Positions 7,405-17,250 are shown, counted from the first letter of the stretch. The stretch: DNA of 64,000 nt from Thermoplasmata archaeon (GCA_021802125.1 JAKAAX010000012.1:1-64000), one strand, 5' to 3'. Notes: a model not told the origin generated them from the letters alone. Program-made: numbers and translations.

Positions 7405-9876
7405 CTAGGACCCCGCCGTCGGGAAACTGCGCTGGAGGCGGGAGTTGATCGCGAGGAGGTCGAGCCCCTTCATCAGCCCCCGGGCCCCGTCGCCCACGTC
7501 CCGGCCGTGGAAGTAGGACTTGAGCTCCGCCTCTCGCCCGAGCCCGAGGTAGGGGACCGTCCACTGCAGGAGGATGGGGACGACGCCGGTCCCGGCGAAG
7601 TTCTCGACGAGGATGGGGAGGAACTGCTGCAGCCCCTCCCACATCACGTCCTGGGCCTCCGGGTTCCTGATCATGGTGACGATGATCTCGATCCCGGTGG
7701 TCGGGCTCACCTCCCCGCCGAAGGCCACTTCTAGCGCGCGCTCCAAGGCCGCGCGGTCCCGGAAGGCCCCGAGCGCGTGGGCGAGGCGTCCCTTCTCCTC
7801 GTCGGTCGTCGCGCGCTTCAGTCGGGAGAAGACCTCGTCGAAGGTCTCCGCGCCCTTCGAGCGCGTGTAGGCCAGGGCGACGGCCTCCCGGATGGAGGGC
7901 TCCTGCTTCTCCCACGTGGCGAAGCGGGAGGCGAGGGAGGAGGCGAACTCGGGGTCGATCAGGACCCTCAGGTTCGTCCAGCTCTGCCGCAGGACCCCGT
8001 TGCGGGTCGCCTCGCCGTGGGCGGGGGCGAGTCCCAACCGGTCCACCTGCGCGCGGACGGTGGCCCGGAGCGTCTCGAGGTAGAGGGGCTTTTGGAAGAG
8101 CACCGAGAGGAGGGTGGCGGACTCCATGGAGAGCTCGGCCAGGACCAGGTAGTCCTGCTCCTTCGCGGCGGCGCGGACGAGCTCCAGGTACTCGTCGTGC
8201 CCGACCTCTCCGGCGAGGAAGAACGCGTAGGTGTCCTGCAGGAGGCCGTAGCGGTCCCACGGGGCGAGAGACGCGAAGCGCGACCGGATCGACCGGCCGA
8301 GCTCCCCCTGGTACCTCACCCGGGCGTACGTGCGCCGCCCGTGCCCGACGACCAGGCTTCCCGGGTCGGAGAGCGGGAGTTGCAGCGTTCGTCCTTTCAT
8401 GAGGTGCGAGGCCGCCTTGCCGTCCGCGAGGACGTTGATCGGGATCGACCAGGGCTTCTCCTCGTCGGGGACCTTCGACCCGTCCTGCCCGAGGGTCAGG
8501 AAGAAGCGCTGCTGGCGGAGCTCGACCTCCCCCCCGTTCTTCTCGGCGCGGAGCTCCGGGTACCCGGGACGGTCGAGCCAGTCCCCGAGCATCTCGGAGA
8601 CGGGCTCGTGCGCCTCCTCGTTGAGCGCGGCCCACAGGTCCTCTCCCCGGGCGTTCCCGTAGGAGAAGCGCTTGAGGTAGCGCGCGACCCCTCGCCGGAA
8701 GACCTCCTCCCCGAGGTAGGCCTCGATCATCCGGAGGATGCTGCCTCCCTTCGCGTAGCTGATCTCGTCGAAGATCGAGGTGATCTGGTTGGGGTCCTCC
8801 ACCGGGACGTTCACCGGGTGGGAGTGGGGGAGCGCGTCCCAGAGCTGGGAGTTCGAGGTCCCCACGGCAAAGTCGCTCCAGACCTCCCAGTCGGGGTAGA
8901 GGTGGTCCGTCGCCTTGTAGTCCATGAAGGTCGCGAAGCTCTCGTTGAGCCACAGGTCGTTCCACCACGCCATCGTGACCAGGTCGCCGAACCACTGGTG
9001 CGCGATCTCGTGGGCGAGCACGCTCACGACCTGGCGCTGGGTGGACCGGCTCGCGTCGGGCCCGACGAGCAGCAGGCGCTCTCGGAACGTGATCGCCCCC
9101 CAGTTCTCCATCCCCCCCACGGCGGTGTTCGGGACGGCGACGAGGTGGAGCTTCGGCAGCGGGTAGGGCAGCCCGAAGTACTCGCCGAAGAAGTCCAGGA
9201 TCCTGCCGGCGTGGTCGAGGGCGAAGGTCGCCTGGTCGCCCCGGCCCGGAGGGGCCGCGACGATGATCTCCGTCCCCCCGTGCTTGCGGCTGCGCTCCTC
9301 GAACTTCCCGATCCCGAAGAAGAGCAGGTAGGTCGACAGTCGCGGCGTGGGCTCGAAGGTGTAGCGGACCCGGGAGCCCTCGACGGTGCGGGCCTTCACG
9401 GGGGTGTTGAAGATCACCATCAGCCCGTCGTCCACCGTGACCGAGACCCGGAACTCCGCCTTGTGCGCCGGGTGGTCGATGCACGGGAGGACGCGCCGGG
9501 CGCCCAGCGGTTCGAGCTGGGTCACGATGGCGTGGGAGGGCCCGTAGTCCGTGCGGTAGATGCCCGCCAGCGCCTGCTCCGGGACCTTGCCGGAGAAGTC
9601 GACCCGCACCTCGGCCGGTCCCTTGGGGAGCCCGTCGACCCGCAGCTCCTCCTTCGCGGGCAGGAGCTCGTGCGCGAGCTTCTTCCCTCCGGAGGAAACG
9701 GATCCGATCTGGAGGCCCAGGGAGTTGAGCGCGAGAGGGCCCCCGTCGTGGTCCAGGTGCACGGTCACGGACCCGGAATACGCGAGCTTCCCGTGGTCGA
9801 CCGAGAGGTCGACGTCATAGCGATGGACCTTCACGGGGGATGGCAGGGACCTCACCTCTTGAGGTTCGCGGCCCAC
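7405..9876 (-). CDS. M1-family zinc aminopeptidase (tricorn interacting factor F2/F3-like)
   Basis: An aminopeptidase of about 820 residues that trims N-terminal residues from peptides, in Thermoplasma downstream of the proteasome and tricorn protease. The gluzincin signature is HEIAHQWFGDLVTMAWWNDL with the third zinc ligand Glu in LWLNESFATFMDYK; the substrate-amine motif is VGGMENWGAITFRE. An N-terminal beta-sandwich (VKVHRYDVDLSVDHGKLAYSG onward) and a C-terminal helical ERAP1-like domain complete the family layout. The start is uncertain: GTG codons at 9876, 9855 and 9834 are all possible, and the conserved region begins at the last. It follows the fused GNAT gene by 28 bases and precedes DUF202 by 6. 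Confidence 0.93.
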   Translation of the reverse strand: MGREPQEVRSLPSPVKVHRYDVDLSVDHGKLAYSGSVTVHLDHDGGPLALNSLGLQIGSVSSGGKKLAHELLPAKEELRVDGLPKGPAEVRVDFSGKVPEQALAGIYRTDYGPSHAIVTQLEPLGARRVLPCIDHPAHKAEFRVSVTVDDGLMVIFNTPVKARTVEGSRVRYTFEPTPRLSTYLLFFGIGKFEERSRKHGGTEIIVAAPPGRGDQATFALDHAGRILDFFGEYFGLPYPLPKLHLVAVPNTAVGGMENWGAITFRERLLLVGPDASRSTQRQVVSVLAHEIAHQWFGDLVTMAWWNDLWLNESFATFMDYKATDHLYPDWEVWSDFAVGTSNSQLWDALPHSHPVNVPVEDPNQITSIFDEISYAKGGSILRMIEAYLGEEVFRRGVARYLKRFSYGNARGEDLWAALNEEAHEPVSEMLGDWLDRPGYPELRAEKNGGEVELRQQRFFLTLGQDGSKVPDEEKPWSIPINVLADGKAASHLMKGRTLQLPLSDPGSLVVGHGRRTYARVRYQGELGRSIRSRFASLAPWDRYGLLQDTYAFFLAGEVGHDEYLELVRAAAKEQDYLVLAELSMESATLLSVLFQKPLYLETLRATVRAQVDRLGLAPAHGEATRNGVLRQSWTNLRVLIDPEFASSLASRFATWEKQEPSIREAVALAYTRSKGAETFDEVFSRLKRATTDEEKGRLAHALGAFRDRAALERALEVAFGGEVSPTTGIEIIVTMIRNPEAQDVMWEGLQQFLPILVENFAGTGVVPILLQWTVPYLGLGREAELKSYFHGRDVGDGARGLMKGLDLLAINSRLQRSFPTAGS

Positions 9877-9904
9877 CCTGGCCCCGGACGGAAAGGTGGG
9901 GGGC

Positions 9905-10732
9905 CTAGAAGGGAGGGGGGGCTCCGGCGGTCCATCGCTTGCGCAGGACGAGGGACGCGTCGGTGAACCCTTTCCGGTTCAGGAACTTCCGGCTCTCCTC
10001 GCGCTGGAGGCCCACGACGGTGGAGAGGTGGGTGACCCCCTCTCGGCGGGCCCAGCGCTCGACGTACTCCAGCAGGCGGTGTCCGACCCCCTTGACGCGG
10101 AAGTCGGGGTCGACGACCAGGTCCTCGACGTGGCCCCGGCGGCCGAACCGCATCGTCGGGTAGGAGGTGGCGGCGGCGAAGGAGACGATCCGTCCCTCCG
10201 TCTCGGCGACGAACAGCCCGCTCTCCGGGTCCCCCAGGTACTGGCGGAACGAGGCGCGCGCCTGCTCCTCGGAGAAACCGGGAGGGGGGGCGCCCCCGTC
10301 GAAGAGGTGCTTCAGCATCCCGAGGACCGCGTTCTCGTCGGCCGCGGTCGCCGGCCGGAGCATCAGGTGGACGCCTCCGCCCACCACGGCCGCCTCGCTC
10401 GGCGCGACCGGGGCGCGCAGGTCGTCGACGACCTCGAAGGTCGAGCGGCGCAGGTCCGCCGCCTTTCCGAACTTGAGCTCGTGCTGGGAGGACAGCCGCA
10501 TGGCCGCCGGGCTCTGCCGGTAGGCTTGGAGCGCTTCCGCGCTCTCCAGGTCGTAGCAGGTCCAGTACCGGTGGTCCTCCTCCCCTTCCACCACGCGCAG
10601 GCGTCGGGCGCGGCGGAACCCCCGCTCGGAGAGGACCTCCGGGACGTGGGTCTCGCGGTGCCACTGGTCCCACTCGGCCTCCCGCTCCGGGGCGACCTGG
10701 GTCCGCACGAGGTAGACGACGCCTTTGGGCAC
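9905..10732 (-). CDS. dimeric alpha-beta-barrel domain fused to GNAT acetyltransferase
   Basis: A 275-residue two-domain protein. Residues 1-100 look like a ferredoxin-like dimeric alpha-beta barrel (antibiotic-biosynthesis-monooxygenase or DUF4286-like), with QWHRETHVPEVLSERGFRRA. Residues about 120-275 are a GNAT domain with DLVVDPDFRVKGVGHRLLEY (acetyl-CoA loop) and ESRKFLNRKGF (motif B). The substrate is unknown. The GTG start is 22-28 bases from a minus-strand GGAATAGG near 10753-10760, so it is likely leaderless. It is the first gene of the operon with the aminopeptidase and DUF202, and is divergent from metE. Confidence 0.8.
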   Translation of the reverse strand: MPKGVVYLVRTQVAPEREAEWDQWHRETHVPEVLSERGFRRARRLRVVEGEEDHRYWTCYDLESAEALQAYRQSPAAMRLSSQHELKFGKAADLRRSTFEVVDDLRAPVAPSEAAVVGGGVHLMLRPATAADENAVLGMLKHLFDGGAPPPGFSEEQARASFRQYLGDPESGLFVAETEGRIVSFAAATSYPTMRFGRRGHVEDLVVDPDFRVKGVGHRLLEYVERWARREGVTHLSTVVGLQREESRKFLNRKGFTDASLVLRKRWTAGAPPPF

Positions 10733-10910
10733 GGGGGGATGCAGACGGTCCCCCTATTCCCCGCTTTCGGTTCTCCCGGGCTCGGGGGGGCCCGCCGGCC
10801 GGCCGCCGCCGGGCCCTCCTCTCGGGGAGAGGGGGCGAGCGCCCTTGCGCCTGGTGCAAGAATGCCGCCTCCGCGGTAACCTCGCAGGCATTTTGTACGG
10901 GGTGTCGCTC

Positions 10911-12020
10911 GTGCCTCCCGTGTCGCCCGTCCACCTCGGCCTCACCTCGAACTATCCCCGTCCAGAGGAGATCGTCGCCGCCTCCCGCGAGTTCGACCGC
11001 GGCCGGCTCTCCGAGGACCAGATGGGGGCCCTCTACTCCACGTGGACCGACCGGGTGATCGAGATCGAGACCCGGCTCGGGTTCGACACGGTGACCGGGG
11101 GAGAGCTCCCCCGCCAGGACCTGTTCCGGGCGTTCAGCGAGTCGCTCCCCGGGCTCGAGGTGGGGTCCCTCACCCGGTGGTTCGAGACGAACACCTTCTT
11201 CCGGCAGCCGATCGTCAACGCTCCTCCGCAGTGGGCCCCCGGGGCCTTCGCCCGTCGGCTCCCCCTGGAGAAGCTCACGGCCTCCCGGATCGCTCCCCGC
11301 GTGATCCTCCCCGGCCCGTACACCTTCACCGCCCTCTGCGACAACCGCACCGACCTCTCCCGGCAGGAGCTGGCCCGGCGCTGGTCCGAGCTCCTCGCCC
11401 TCGAGATCCAGGACCTGAGCGCCCACGGCGTGAAGGTCTTCCAGGTGCAGGAGCCCTCCCTGGTGGTCGACCCTCCCTCCGTGGAGGAGGAGAGCTGGGT
11501 CCGCGAGGCGTTCGAACCGCTCGCTCCCGCGCTGGCCAACGTCGACAGCGTGCTCTGGACCTTCTTCGGTGACGGGGCCCCCGTGCTCCCGCTCCTCTCC
11601 TCCCTGCCGTTCGAGACCATCGGCATCGATCTCGCGGACACCGACCCCTCGCGCCTGACGGAGCTCGCCACGGGGAAGGGCCTCGGGCTGGGATGCCTCG
11701 ACTCCCGGACCACGCTGGTCGAGGACCCCGCCGAGCTCGCGCGGATCGCCAAGGACCTGACCCAGAGGCTCGAACCCTCCTCCGTGCTCCTGGGTCCCGG
11801 AGCTCCTCTGGAGCTCGTTCCCTGGGACGTGGCCGAGAAGAAGCTCACCGTGCTCGCGCGCGCCCGCGAGCTCATCGAGGGCGGGGCGAAGGCCTCCGAG
11901 GTCCCCTCGGCCGGGGCGACCTCGCCCGCCCGTCGCCGTTCTTCCACGCCGAAGGCCCGCCCGAAGGGCAAGAGCGCCCCCGCCAAGGGTCGTGGCGCGG
12001 GCAAGGGGAGGAGCCGATGA
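10911..12020 (+). CDS. MetE-like methionine synthase, N-terminal-type half
   Basis: About 369 residues of cobalamin-independent methionine synthase type, matching the N-terminal barrel: GLTSNYPRPEEIVAASREF near the start, TGGELPRQDLFRAF, TRWFETNTFFRQPIV (compare MTKWFDTNYHY in MetE), then PGPYTFTAL and VQEPSLVV. Together with the next gene it would make a two-subunit MetE, as in other archaea such as Sulfolobus. The C-terminal 40 residues are a Lys/Arg/Ala/Pro-rich basic tail not expected in the family. Several GTG codons (10902, 10911, 10920) could be the start; a TTTTGTAC box near 10891 favours 10911 or 10920. Its stop overlaps the next start as ATGA. Confidence 0.85.
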   Translation: MPPVSPVHLGLTSNYPRPEEIVAASREFDRGRLSEDQMGALYSTWTDRVIEIETRLGFDTVTGGELPRQDLFRAFSESLPGLEVGSLTRWFETNTFFRQPIVNAPPQWAPGAFARRLPLEKLTASRIAPRVILPGPYTFTALCDNRTDLSRQELARRWSELLALEIQDLSAHGVKVFQVQEPSLVVDPPSVEEESWVREAFEPLAPALANVDSVLWTFFGDGAPVLPLLSSLPFETIGIDLADTDPSRLTELATGKGLGLGCLDSRTTLVEDPAELARIAKDLTQRLEPSSVLLGPGAPLELVPWDVAEKKLTVLARARELIEGGAKASEVPSAGATSPARRRSSTPKARPKGKSAPAKGRGAGKGRSR

Positions 12021-13153
12021 GCGGAGAGAAGCTCTTCCAGACCCAGGAGGTCGGGTCCATCGCCAAGCCGCGCTGGCTCGTCCAGGCGCTGAAGGGGCAG
12101 CGCCCGACCCCCGACGCGCTCGCCGACCTCGAACGCTGGCGCTCCCGGGTGCCCTTCGTCCCCGAGCACGACCCGCGGCTCAAGAAGCTCCTGAAGGGGG
12201 AGGTGGACGAGGTCGGTCCTCACGGGATCCGCGACCTTGGCGCGCTCTTCGGGCTGCGCTACCTCGAGACCTCAGGCCTCGACATCGTCTACGACGGGGA
12301 GGCCCGTCGGATGGAGATGTACGAGTTCCCGATCCGGCAGATGACCGGGTTCAAGCTCCTGGGGCACGTGCGGTCCTTCGACAACAAGTACTACCTCAAG
12401 GGGGCGAGCGTCGGCCCGGTCGGGCTCACCGCGCCCTACCACCTGGACGAGTTCGAGTTCCTCCGGCAGGAGGCGAGGCGCCCGCTGAAGGTCCCCGTGA
12501 CCGGGGCCTACACGCTCGCGGACTGGTCCTGGAACGAGCACTACCTGGGCAAGCAGAAGGGATGGAAGGGACGCTCGGCGCGCCGGGCCGCGCAGCGGGA
12601 GCTCCTGGTCGACATCGCCCGCCACGCGATCCGCCCCACGCTGAAGGCCCTCATCGACAAGGGCGCGAAGGTCATCCAGATCGACGAGCCCGCCGCCGGG
12701 ACGCATCCGGACGAGTCCGACCTCGTCGTCGAGGCGTTCAACGAGAGCACCGAGGGGCTGGACGCGAAGTTCGCGATGCACATCTGCTTCTCCGACTACC
12801 GCTGCCTCTTCCCGGCGCTGCTCGAGGCCAAGCGGTGCAGCCAGTTCCTCTGGGAGTTCGCGAACCGCGACACCCCGGAGAAGGACGGCTACCGCGACCT
12901 GGAGCTCTTCGCGGAGTTCAACGACCGGCGGGAGATCGGCCTCGGAGTGACCGACATCCACCGGGACGTGCTCGAGTCCCCCGAGCTGGTGCGCGACCGC
13001 ATCCTGAAGGCGGCGAAGGTCCTGGGCGACCCCGCCCGGGTCTACGTGAACCCGGACTGCGGGCTGCGCACGCGCTCGCTGGACGTCGCGTGGGAGAAGC
13101 TCACGCGCATGGTCCGCGGCGCCGACCTCGCGCGCACGGCGATCGCGGGCTGA
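12017..13153 (+). CDS. metE: cobalamin-independent methionine synthase, C-terminal catalytic half
   Basis: A 378-residue protein of the MetE catalytic-barrel family, which transfers a methyl group to homocysteine. The zinc ligands are visible as His and Cys in KFAMHICFSDY, Glu in FLWEFANRD and Cys in VNPDCGLRTR; the homocysteine-binding VIQIDEPAAGTHPDE is also present. It opens with QTQEVGSIAKPRWLV. ATG 12017 overlaps the stop of the upstream MetE-like gene, implying translational coupling and probably a heteromeric enzyme. In archaea such core MetE enzymes may use a methylated corrinoid protein or methyltetrahydropterin rather than folate; the donor cannot be read here. Confidence 0.92.
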   Translation: MSGEKLFQTQEVGSIAKPRWLVQALKGQRPTPDALADLERWRSRVPFVPEHDPRLKKLLKGEVDEVGPHGIRDLGALFGLRYLETSGLDIVYDGEARRMEMYEFPIRQMTGFKLLGHVRSFDNKYYLKGASVGPVGLTAPYHLDEFEFLRQEARRPLKVPVTGAYTLADWSWNEHYLGKQKGWKGRSARRAAQRELLVDIARHAIRPTLKALIDKGAKVIQIDEPAAGTHPDESDLVVEAFNESTEGLDAKFAMHICFSDYRCLFPALLEAKRCSQFLWEFANRDTPEKDGYRDLELFAEFNDRREIGLGVTDIHRDVLESPELVRDRILKAAKVLGDPARVYVNPDCGLRTRSLDVAWEKLTRMVRGADLARTAIAG

Positions 13154-13222
13154 GAGGAGAGGGAGGGACCCGCGGGAGGGGGGTTCCCCCTTCCGGGCCC
13201 TTCGCCGAAGGGTCGGTCGGGT

Positions 13223-13660
13223 CTACGACTCCGTCTTCTTGGACGGCGAGGAGGACGCCGACTTGCCCGAGGAGCTCCGGCCGCGGAGGCCCTTGAGGAG
13301 CTGGAGGAGCGGGGGCCGGGGAGGCAGGGGGACCCCCTGGCGTGCCGCGAGGGCCCGGCGCCAGCGAACGTCATCGACGGCCGCGAGGCCCAGGAGGGTG
13401 GGGAAGAGCCCCATCGTGGCCAGCGCGAGACCACCGCCCCGGACGGTCACGACGAAGATCCCGGCGTAGACCAGGATCGCGCTCAGGGCGAAGAGGGCCA
13501 GGGCGACCAGCAGGTTCATCCCCGTGGCGCGCGCGAAGGCCTTCGGGTTCGCCTTGTAGCGCTCCACCAGGCTCTGGTCGAGCTTCTGCGTCGGATTGGG
13601 CCGACCGGGGGTGGTGACGCTCGAGCGAGGGCTGCTCACGGGAACTGCCAGGACCGTCAC
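13223..13660 (-). CDS. small two-span membrane protein, unknown
   Basis: A 145-residue protein with two hydrophobic segments (about residues 47-68 and 76-97) after a short cytosolic motif RYKANPKAFARATGMN, and a basic Ser/Lys-rich C-terminus. I do not recognise the family. GTG 13660 is the longest start; GTG 13638 is an alternative. It lies between the metE pair, convergent, and the downstream end of the Kelch-PKD surface gene. A role in the cell envelope is only a guess from the neighbourhood. Confidence 0.65.
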   Translation of the reverse strand: MTVLAVPVSSPRSSVTTPGRPNPTQKLDQSLVERYKANPKAFARATGMNLLVALALFALSAILVYAGIFVVTVRGGGLALATMGLFPTLLGLAAVDDVRWRRALAARQGVPLPPRPPLLQLLKGLRGRSSSGKSASSSPSKKTES

Positions 13661-13702
13661 CCCTCTTGAAGACCACCGTCCTCAGGAGGGGGTCCCCGAG
13701 GC

Positions 13703-16700
13703 CTACTTCCCCTTCGCCGGGGCGGGGGTGGGGGAGGGGGTAGGGTCCTCCGGGGGCCCTTCCAGGTACTCCTCGGAGCCGTCCTTCCCCTCCTCCGCCT
13801 TCCCCTTCGACCGCTTCTTCGCGGCCTTCTTCGCGGGCTTCGCCTCCTCGTCCGCCTCGGTCTCCCGCCACCCCTCGAGGGCGGGGCCCTGGGCCGCCGC
13901 GCTCTTCCTCCGCAGGAAGAGGATGAGGAGGAGGACCACGACGGCGGCCGCGAGCGCCACGATCAGCACGAACTCGGGGAGGGGGATGCCCGCGATGCCG
14001 CTCTTCGCGGGCGCCGGGGCCGGGGTCGCGACCCAGGTGAGGTTCGCCTCCGCGGTCCTTCCGTCCGCGTCCACCATGAGGATGCGCACGGTGTAGGTCC
14101 CGGCGACCGAGGGGGAGCAGACGATCGACGTCGCGTTGGCCGAGGCGCACCCCACCGGGAGACCCGCCCAGCTGAGCGTGTAGGGCCGTGTCCCGCCGGT
14201 GACGGTCGCGTTGAACATCGTGGTCGTCCCCACCCGGGGCGACACCGGGAAGGCGGTGAGCGACGTGACGCTCGGGGGCGGGTTCACGGTGAGCGCGAGG
14301 GTCCCGCTGATGGCGCTCGCCCCGGTCCGGTCGTAGACCGTGACGGAGATGGAGAAGGACCCGGGGACCCCCGGGGTGCAGTTCAGCGTGGCCGTGCTCG
14401 CCGAGGCGCAGCCCGTGGGAAGCCCGTTCCAGGAGTAGGAGTACCCGCCGTACCCGCCGCCCGCCCGCGTCGAGAGCTGCGTGGGGGTCCCCGAGTCGAG
14501 CGCGGCCACCGGTGGGGAGAGGGTCGGCGTCGCGACGTTCAGGTAGGCCAGGCCGTTCACGTACAGGGTCGTGGTGAGGTTCGCGGACACCCCGATCGCG
14601 TCGGTGACGTTCACGCGGACCATGAACGAGCCCGGGGTGGTGACGGTGCAGTTGAGCGTCGCCTTGTTGACGCTCGCGCAGCTCGAGGGAAGCCCCGAGT
14701 AGGCGAAGGAGAGGGGGGAGGTCCCTCCCCACGCCTCGGTCGAGATGAGCGTGGACTCTCCCGTCGACAGGAACGAGGGGAGGGCCCCGAAGGAGGAGAG
14801 GACGAGGGCGCGGTCCACCTCGAGCGACAGCGGGCCGCTCGTGGCGACGGACCCGTTCGCGTCCGTGACCCCGACCGCGACGGTGTAGTTCCCCGGGGAC
14901 CGGAGGGTGCAGTTGACCCCGGGAGCGTTCGCGGCGGTGCAGCCGGCGGGCAGGCCCGACCAGGTGTAGATGTTCCCCCCGGCGCCCCCTTCGACCACGG
15001 TCTGCAGCCGCACGTTCTGGCCCACGTCGAAGACGTTGCCGGAAGGCGTGGCGGTGGGAGGGAGGACGATGAGCGGCGGCGGGTTGACCCAGAGGAAGAG
15101 CGAGGACTGGGCGTACTTCCCCCAGACGTCCGTCACGGTGACGTAGACCTGGTACTCGCCCGTCGCGTTCGAGGAGCAGGCGAGGGTCGTGACGTTCTGG
15201 GTCGTGCACCCCTTGGGCAGCCCGCTGTAGAGGAACGCGTAGGGGGTCGTGCCGCCGGCGACGGCCACGGTGAGGTTCGAGGTGTTGTGGAGGTCCACCG
15301 ACCGCGGGCTCGCCGTGAACGAGACGATGCTCGGCGCCGGGTTCACCGTGTAGTTGAGCGTGGGGCTGTTGGTGTGCGCGCCGTTGGTGTCCGTGAGCGA
15401 GACGTTGACCGCGAAGGTGCCCGCGTTCGTCGGCCGGCAGACCGGCAGGACCGGGGCGTTCGCGTACGTGCAGCCGAACGGCAGACCGCCCCACGCGTAG
15501 GAGTAGGAGCCGGTGCCGCCGAACCCGGCGACGGAGAACGTCGTGGCCTCCCCCAGGTCGAGACGTCCGGAGGGGATCGTCGCCGTCGGCTGCGTGGCCT
15601 GGATCGGGAAGGAATACTCCCACGTGTCGTTCAAGGCCCCGCAGCCGCTGGTGCACCCGGTGCCGTCGACCAAGAGGTCGTACCCGAGGGCTCCGTCGAA
15701 GGTGGCGAGCCCTCCCGCCCGGGCGGAGGGAGGCCCGACGAGGCCGCTCGTCAGGTTGAGCCAGGAGCCGGAGGCGAAGCGCCAGGTGTCCCCCAGGTAC
15801 ACGGGGGTGCAGCCGGCCCCGTAGCAGGTGAGCCCGCCGAAGAGGAGGACCTCACCGAGGCTGGGCCCGGGCACGAGGGCGGGGAAGATCCGGGCGGGAG
15901 GGGCGCCGGAGGTGGAGGTGAGGTTGGTCCACACGCCGCCCTTGAACGACCAGGTCTCGAAGTCGCCCTGCATCTCCGAGCCGGTCCAAAGGACGTACCC
16001 GTCGCGGCCGTCGTAGACCGCGTTCGAGCCGAGCGCGAGACGGGCCGGCGGGGCCCCGGCCGTCGCGGTGAGATTGGTCCACACGCCGCCCTTGAACGAC
16101 CAGGTCTCCGCCAGGGGAGAGCTGCAAGGGTTCGGGGCCCCGCAGCTGAAGTTCGCGACGCCTCCGACCAGGACCATCTCCTGGTCCGCGCCGTCCCAGG
16201 TCAGCAGGGCGTGCTGGCGGGGAGGAGGCGGCGAGGAGAAGGCGCTCGTCATGTTGTACCAGATCCCCCCGGAGAACCGCCAGGAGGAGGACTGGGGCCA
16301 GCTCGCGGCGGACCCGCCGCAGCACCCTCCGTAGAGGAGCACGTAGCCGTCCAGAGGATCGTAGGCGAGCGAGTATCCCTTCGACACCGGGGGCGCGGTG
16401 GTGCCGATCGTGTCCAGCTTCCAGCCGGTGCTCGAGTAGGTCCAGGTGCTCCCCTCGGCGAAGAGCACCACGTAGCCGTCCGCCGCGTCGTAGGTCATCT
16501 GCTGGGACCAGTTCATCCCCGTGGAACGGGTTGGGGTGGCGCCCGAGGACGCCGTCACGTTGGCCCAGCCGCTCGAGCTCAGGGACGGGTGGGAAGGAGC
16601 GAGGGAGGAGTGGGTGGTGAGCGAGGCCGGGGATGGGCCCTGACGGGCCTGGAGGGACCGGAGAGCCCCCTCATGGAGGAGGGCGGCGGCCTGGGCCGTG

Positions 16701-16909
16701 AGAGCGCTCGACCCGGGAGCGGCTGCCCCGGCGGGCGCGGAGCTCGGCGCGGAGCGCACGACCTCCGCCAAGGGAGAGCTCGGCAGGGCGGGGAGAAGCA
16801 TCAGCGCGACCAGGCCCACCGCCATCATGGCGGCGCCCGGCCCTCGAAGAGGAGCGACGCGCGGGAGCCGCGAAGGAACAGCTCGGCCGGAGAGTTGGCG
16901 GGTGGACAT
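13703..16909 (-). CDS. Kelch-like and PKD-repeat surface protein, C-terminal membrane anchor
   Basis: A 1068-residue type I membrane protein. The start is ATG 16909, about 25 bases after a weak TATA-like GGTTCAAGAC; a signal segment (MMAVGLVALMLLPALPSSPL) follows a basic region. Residues about 150-480 contain Kelch-type repeats (units such as DETWSFKGGVWTNLT and GEVLLFGG), probably a propeller. Then come six PKD/Ig-like modules of about 90 residues, each with GLP-x-GC and a second Cys before G-x-Y-x-V-x-V-x-V-x-D, suggesting one disulfide per module. A transmembrane helix (EFVLIVALAAAVVVLLLILF) and a Lys-rich cytosolic tail end the protein. Many N-x-S/T sites suggest glycosylation. It probably mediates surface adhesion or the cell coat. 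Confidence 0.85.
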   Translation of the reverse strand: MSTRQLSGRAVPSRLPRVAPLRGPGAAMMAVGLVALMLLPALPSSPLAEVVRSAPSSAPAGAAAPGSSALTAQAAALLHEGALRSLQARQGPSPASLTTHSSLAPSHPSLSSSGWANVTASSGATPTRSTGMNWSQQMTYDAADGYVVLFAEGSTWTYSSTGWKLDTIGTTAPPVSKGYSLAYDPLDGYVLLYGGCCGGSAASWPQSSSWRFSGGIWYNMTSAFSSPPPPRQHALLTWDGADQEMVLVGGVANFSCGAPNPCSSPLAETWSFKGGVWTNLTATAGAPPARLALGSNAVYDGRDGYVLWTGSEMQGDFETWSFKGGVWTNLTSTSGAPPARIFPALVPGPSLGEVLLFGGLTCYGAGCTPVYLGDTWRFASGSWLNLTSGLVGPPSARAGGLATFDGALGYDLLVDGTGCTSGCGALNDTWEYSFPIQATQPTATIPSGRLDLGEATTFSVAGFGGTGSYSYAWGGLPFGCTYANAPVLPVCRPTNAGTFAVNVSLTDTNGAHTNSPTLNYTVNPAPSIVSFTASPRSVDLHNTSNLTVAVAGGTTPYAFLYSGLPKGCTTQNVTTLACSSNATGEYQVYVTVTDVWGKYAQSSLFLWVNPPPLIVLPPTATPSGNVFDVGQNVRLQTVVEGGAGGNIYTWSGLPAGCTAANAPGVNCTLRSPGNYTVAVGVTDANGSVATSGPLSLEVDRALVLSSFGALPSFLSTGESTLISTEAWGGTSPLSFAYSGLPSSCASVNKATLNCTVTTPGSFMVRVNVTDAIGVSANLTTTLYVNGLAYLNVATPTLSPPVAALDSGTPTQLSTRAGGGYGGYSYSWNGLPTGCASASTATLNCTPGVPGSFSISVTVYDRTGASAISGTLALTVNPPPSVTSLTAFPVSPRVGTTTMFNATVTGGTRPYTLSWAGLPVGCASANATSIVCSPSVAGTYTVRILMVDADGRTAEANLTWVATPAPAPAKSGIAGIPLPEFVLIVALAAAVVVLLLILFLRRKSAAAQGPALEGWRETEADEEAKPAKKAAKKRSKGKAEEGKDGSEEYLEGPPEDPTPSPTPAPAKGK

Positions 16910-17061
16910 GGGGGCAAGCAGCGGGGGGGCCGTCTTGAACCTTCGTGAGGACGCGCACGAAGGGTAGGGCAAGGGCGGCCTCCCCCGGGCCCTGCGGGTT
17001 CTTCGGGCAGAGGGCTCCGCCCAGGGCATGCCGTGATAGCCAAACCACGACCGACGCGCAA

Positions 17062-17250
17062 GTGGATGGCCGCGTCCGGGTGACCCACCCGTTTCACCCC
17101 CTGCGGGGGAAGACCTTCGTCTGCGTGGACCGGTTCGGTGCAGGCACCGAGCGCCACTTGGTGATCCTGGACACGGAGGGGAACCGTCGAGCCGTTCCCT
17201 ACCGGTGGACAGACTGGGCGCCCGAAGACCCCATGACGCGAGAAGAACCG
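17062..17250 (+). pseudogene. DUF5372-like remnant of a mobile element
   Basis: The frame starting at GTG 17062 encodes VRVTHPFHPLRGKTFVCVDR followed by a segment ending PYRWTDWAPEDP. The VTHPFHP-L-G opening and the AWTD-x-x-PxDP close are typical of DUF5372 proteins, which I know from recombinase-carrying transposons. After about 17235 the homologous-looking sequence moves to another frame (RMLRLVVEYVTLVKG), so the gene is frameshifted and fused into the following recombinase remnant. Family assignment is from memory of the motif; the transposon link is established for bacterial relatives. Confidence 0.55.
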
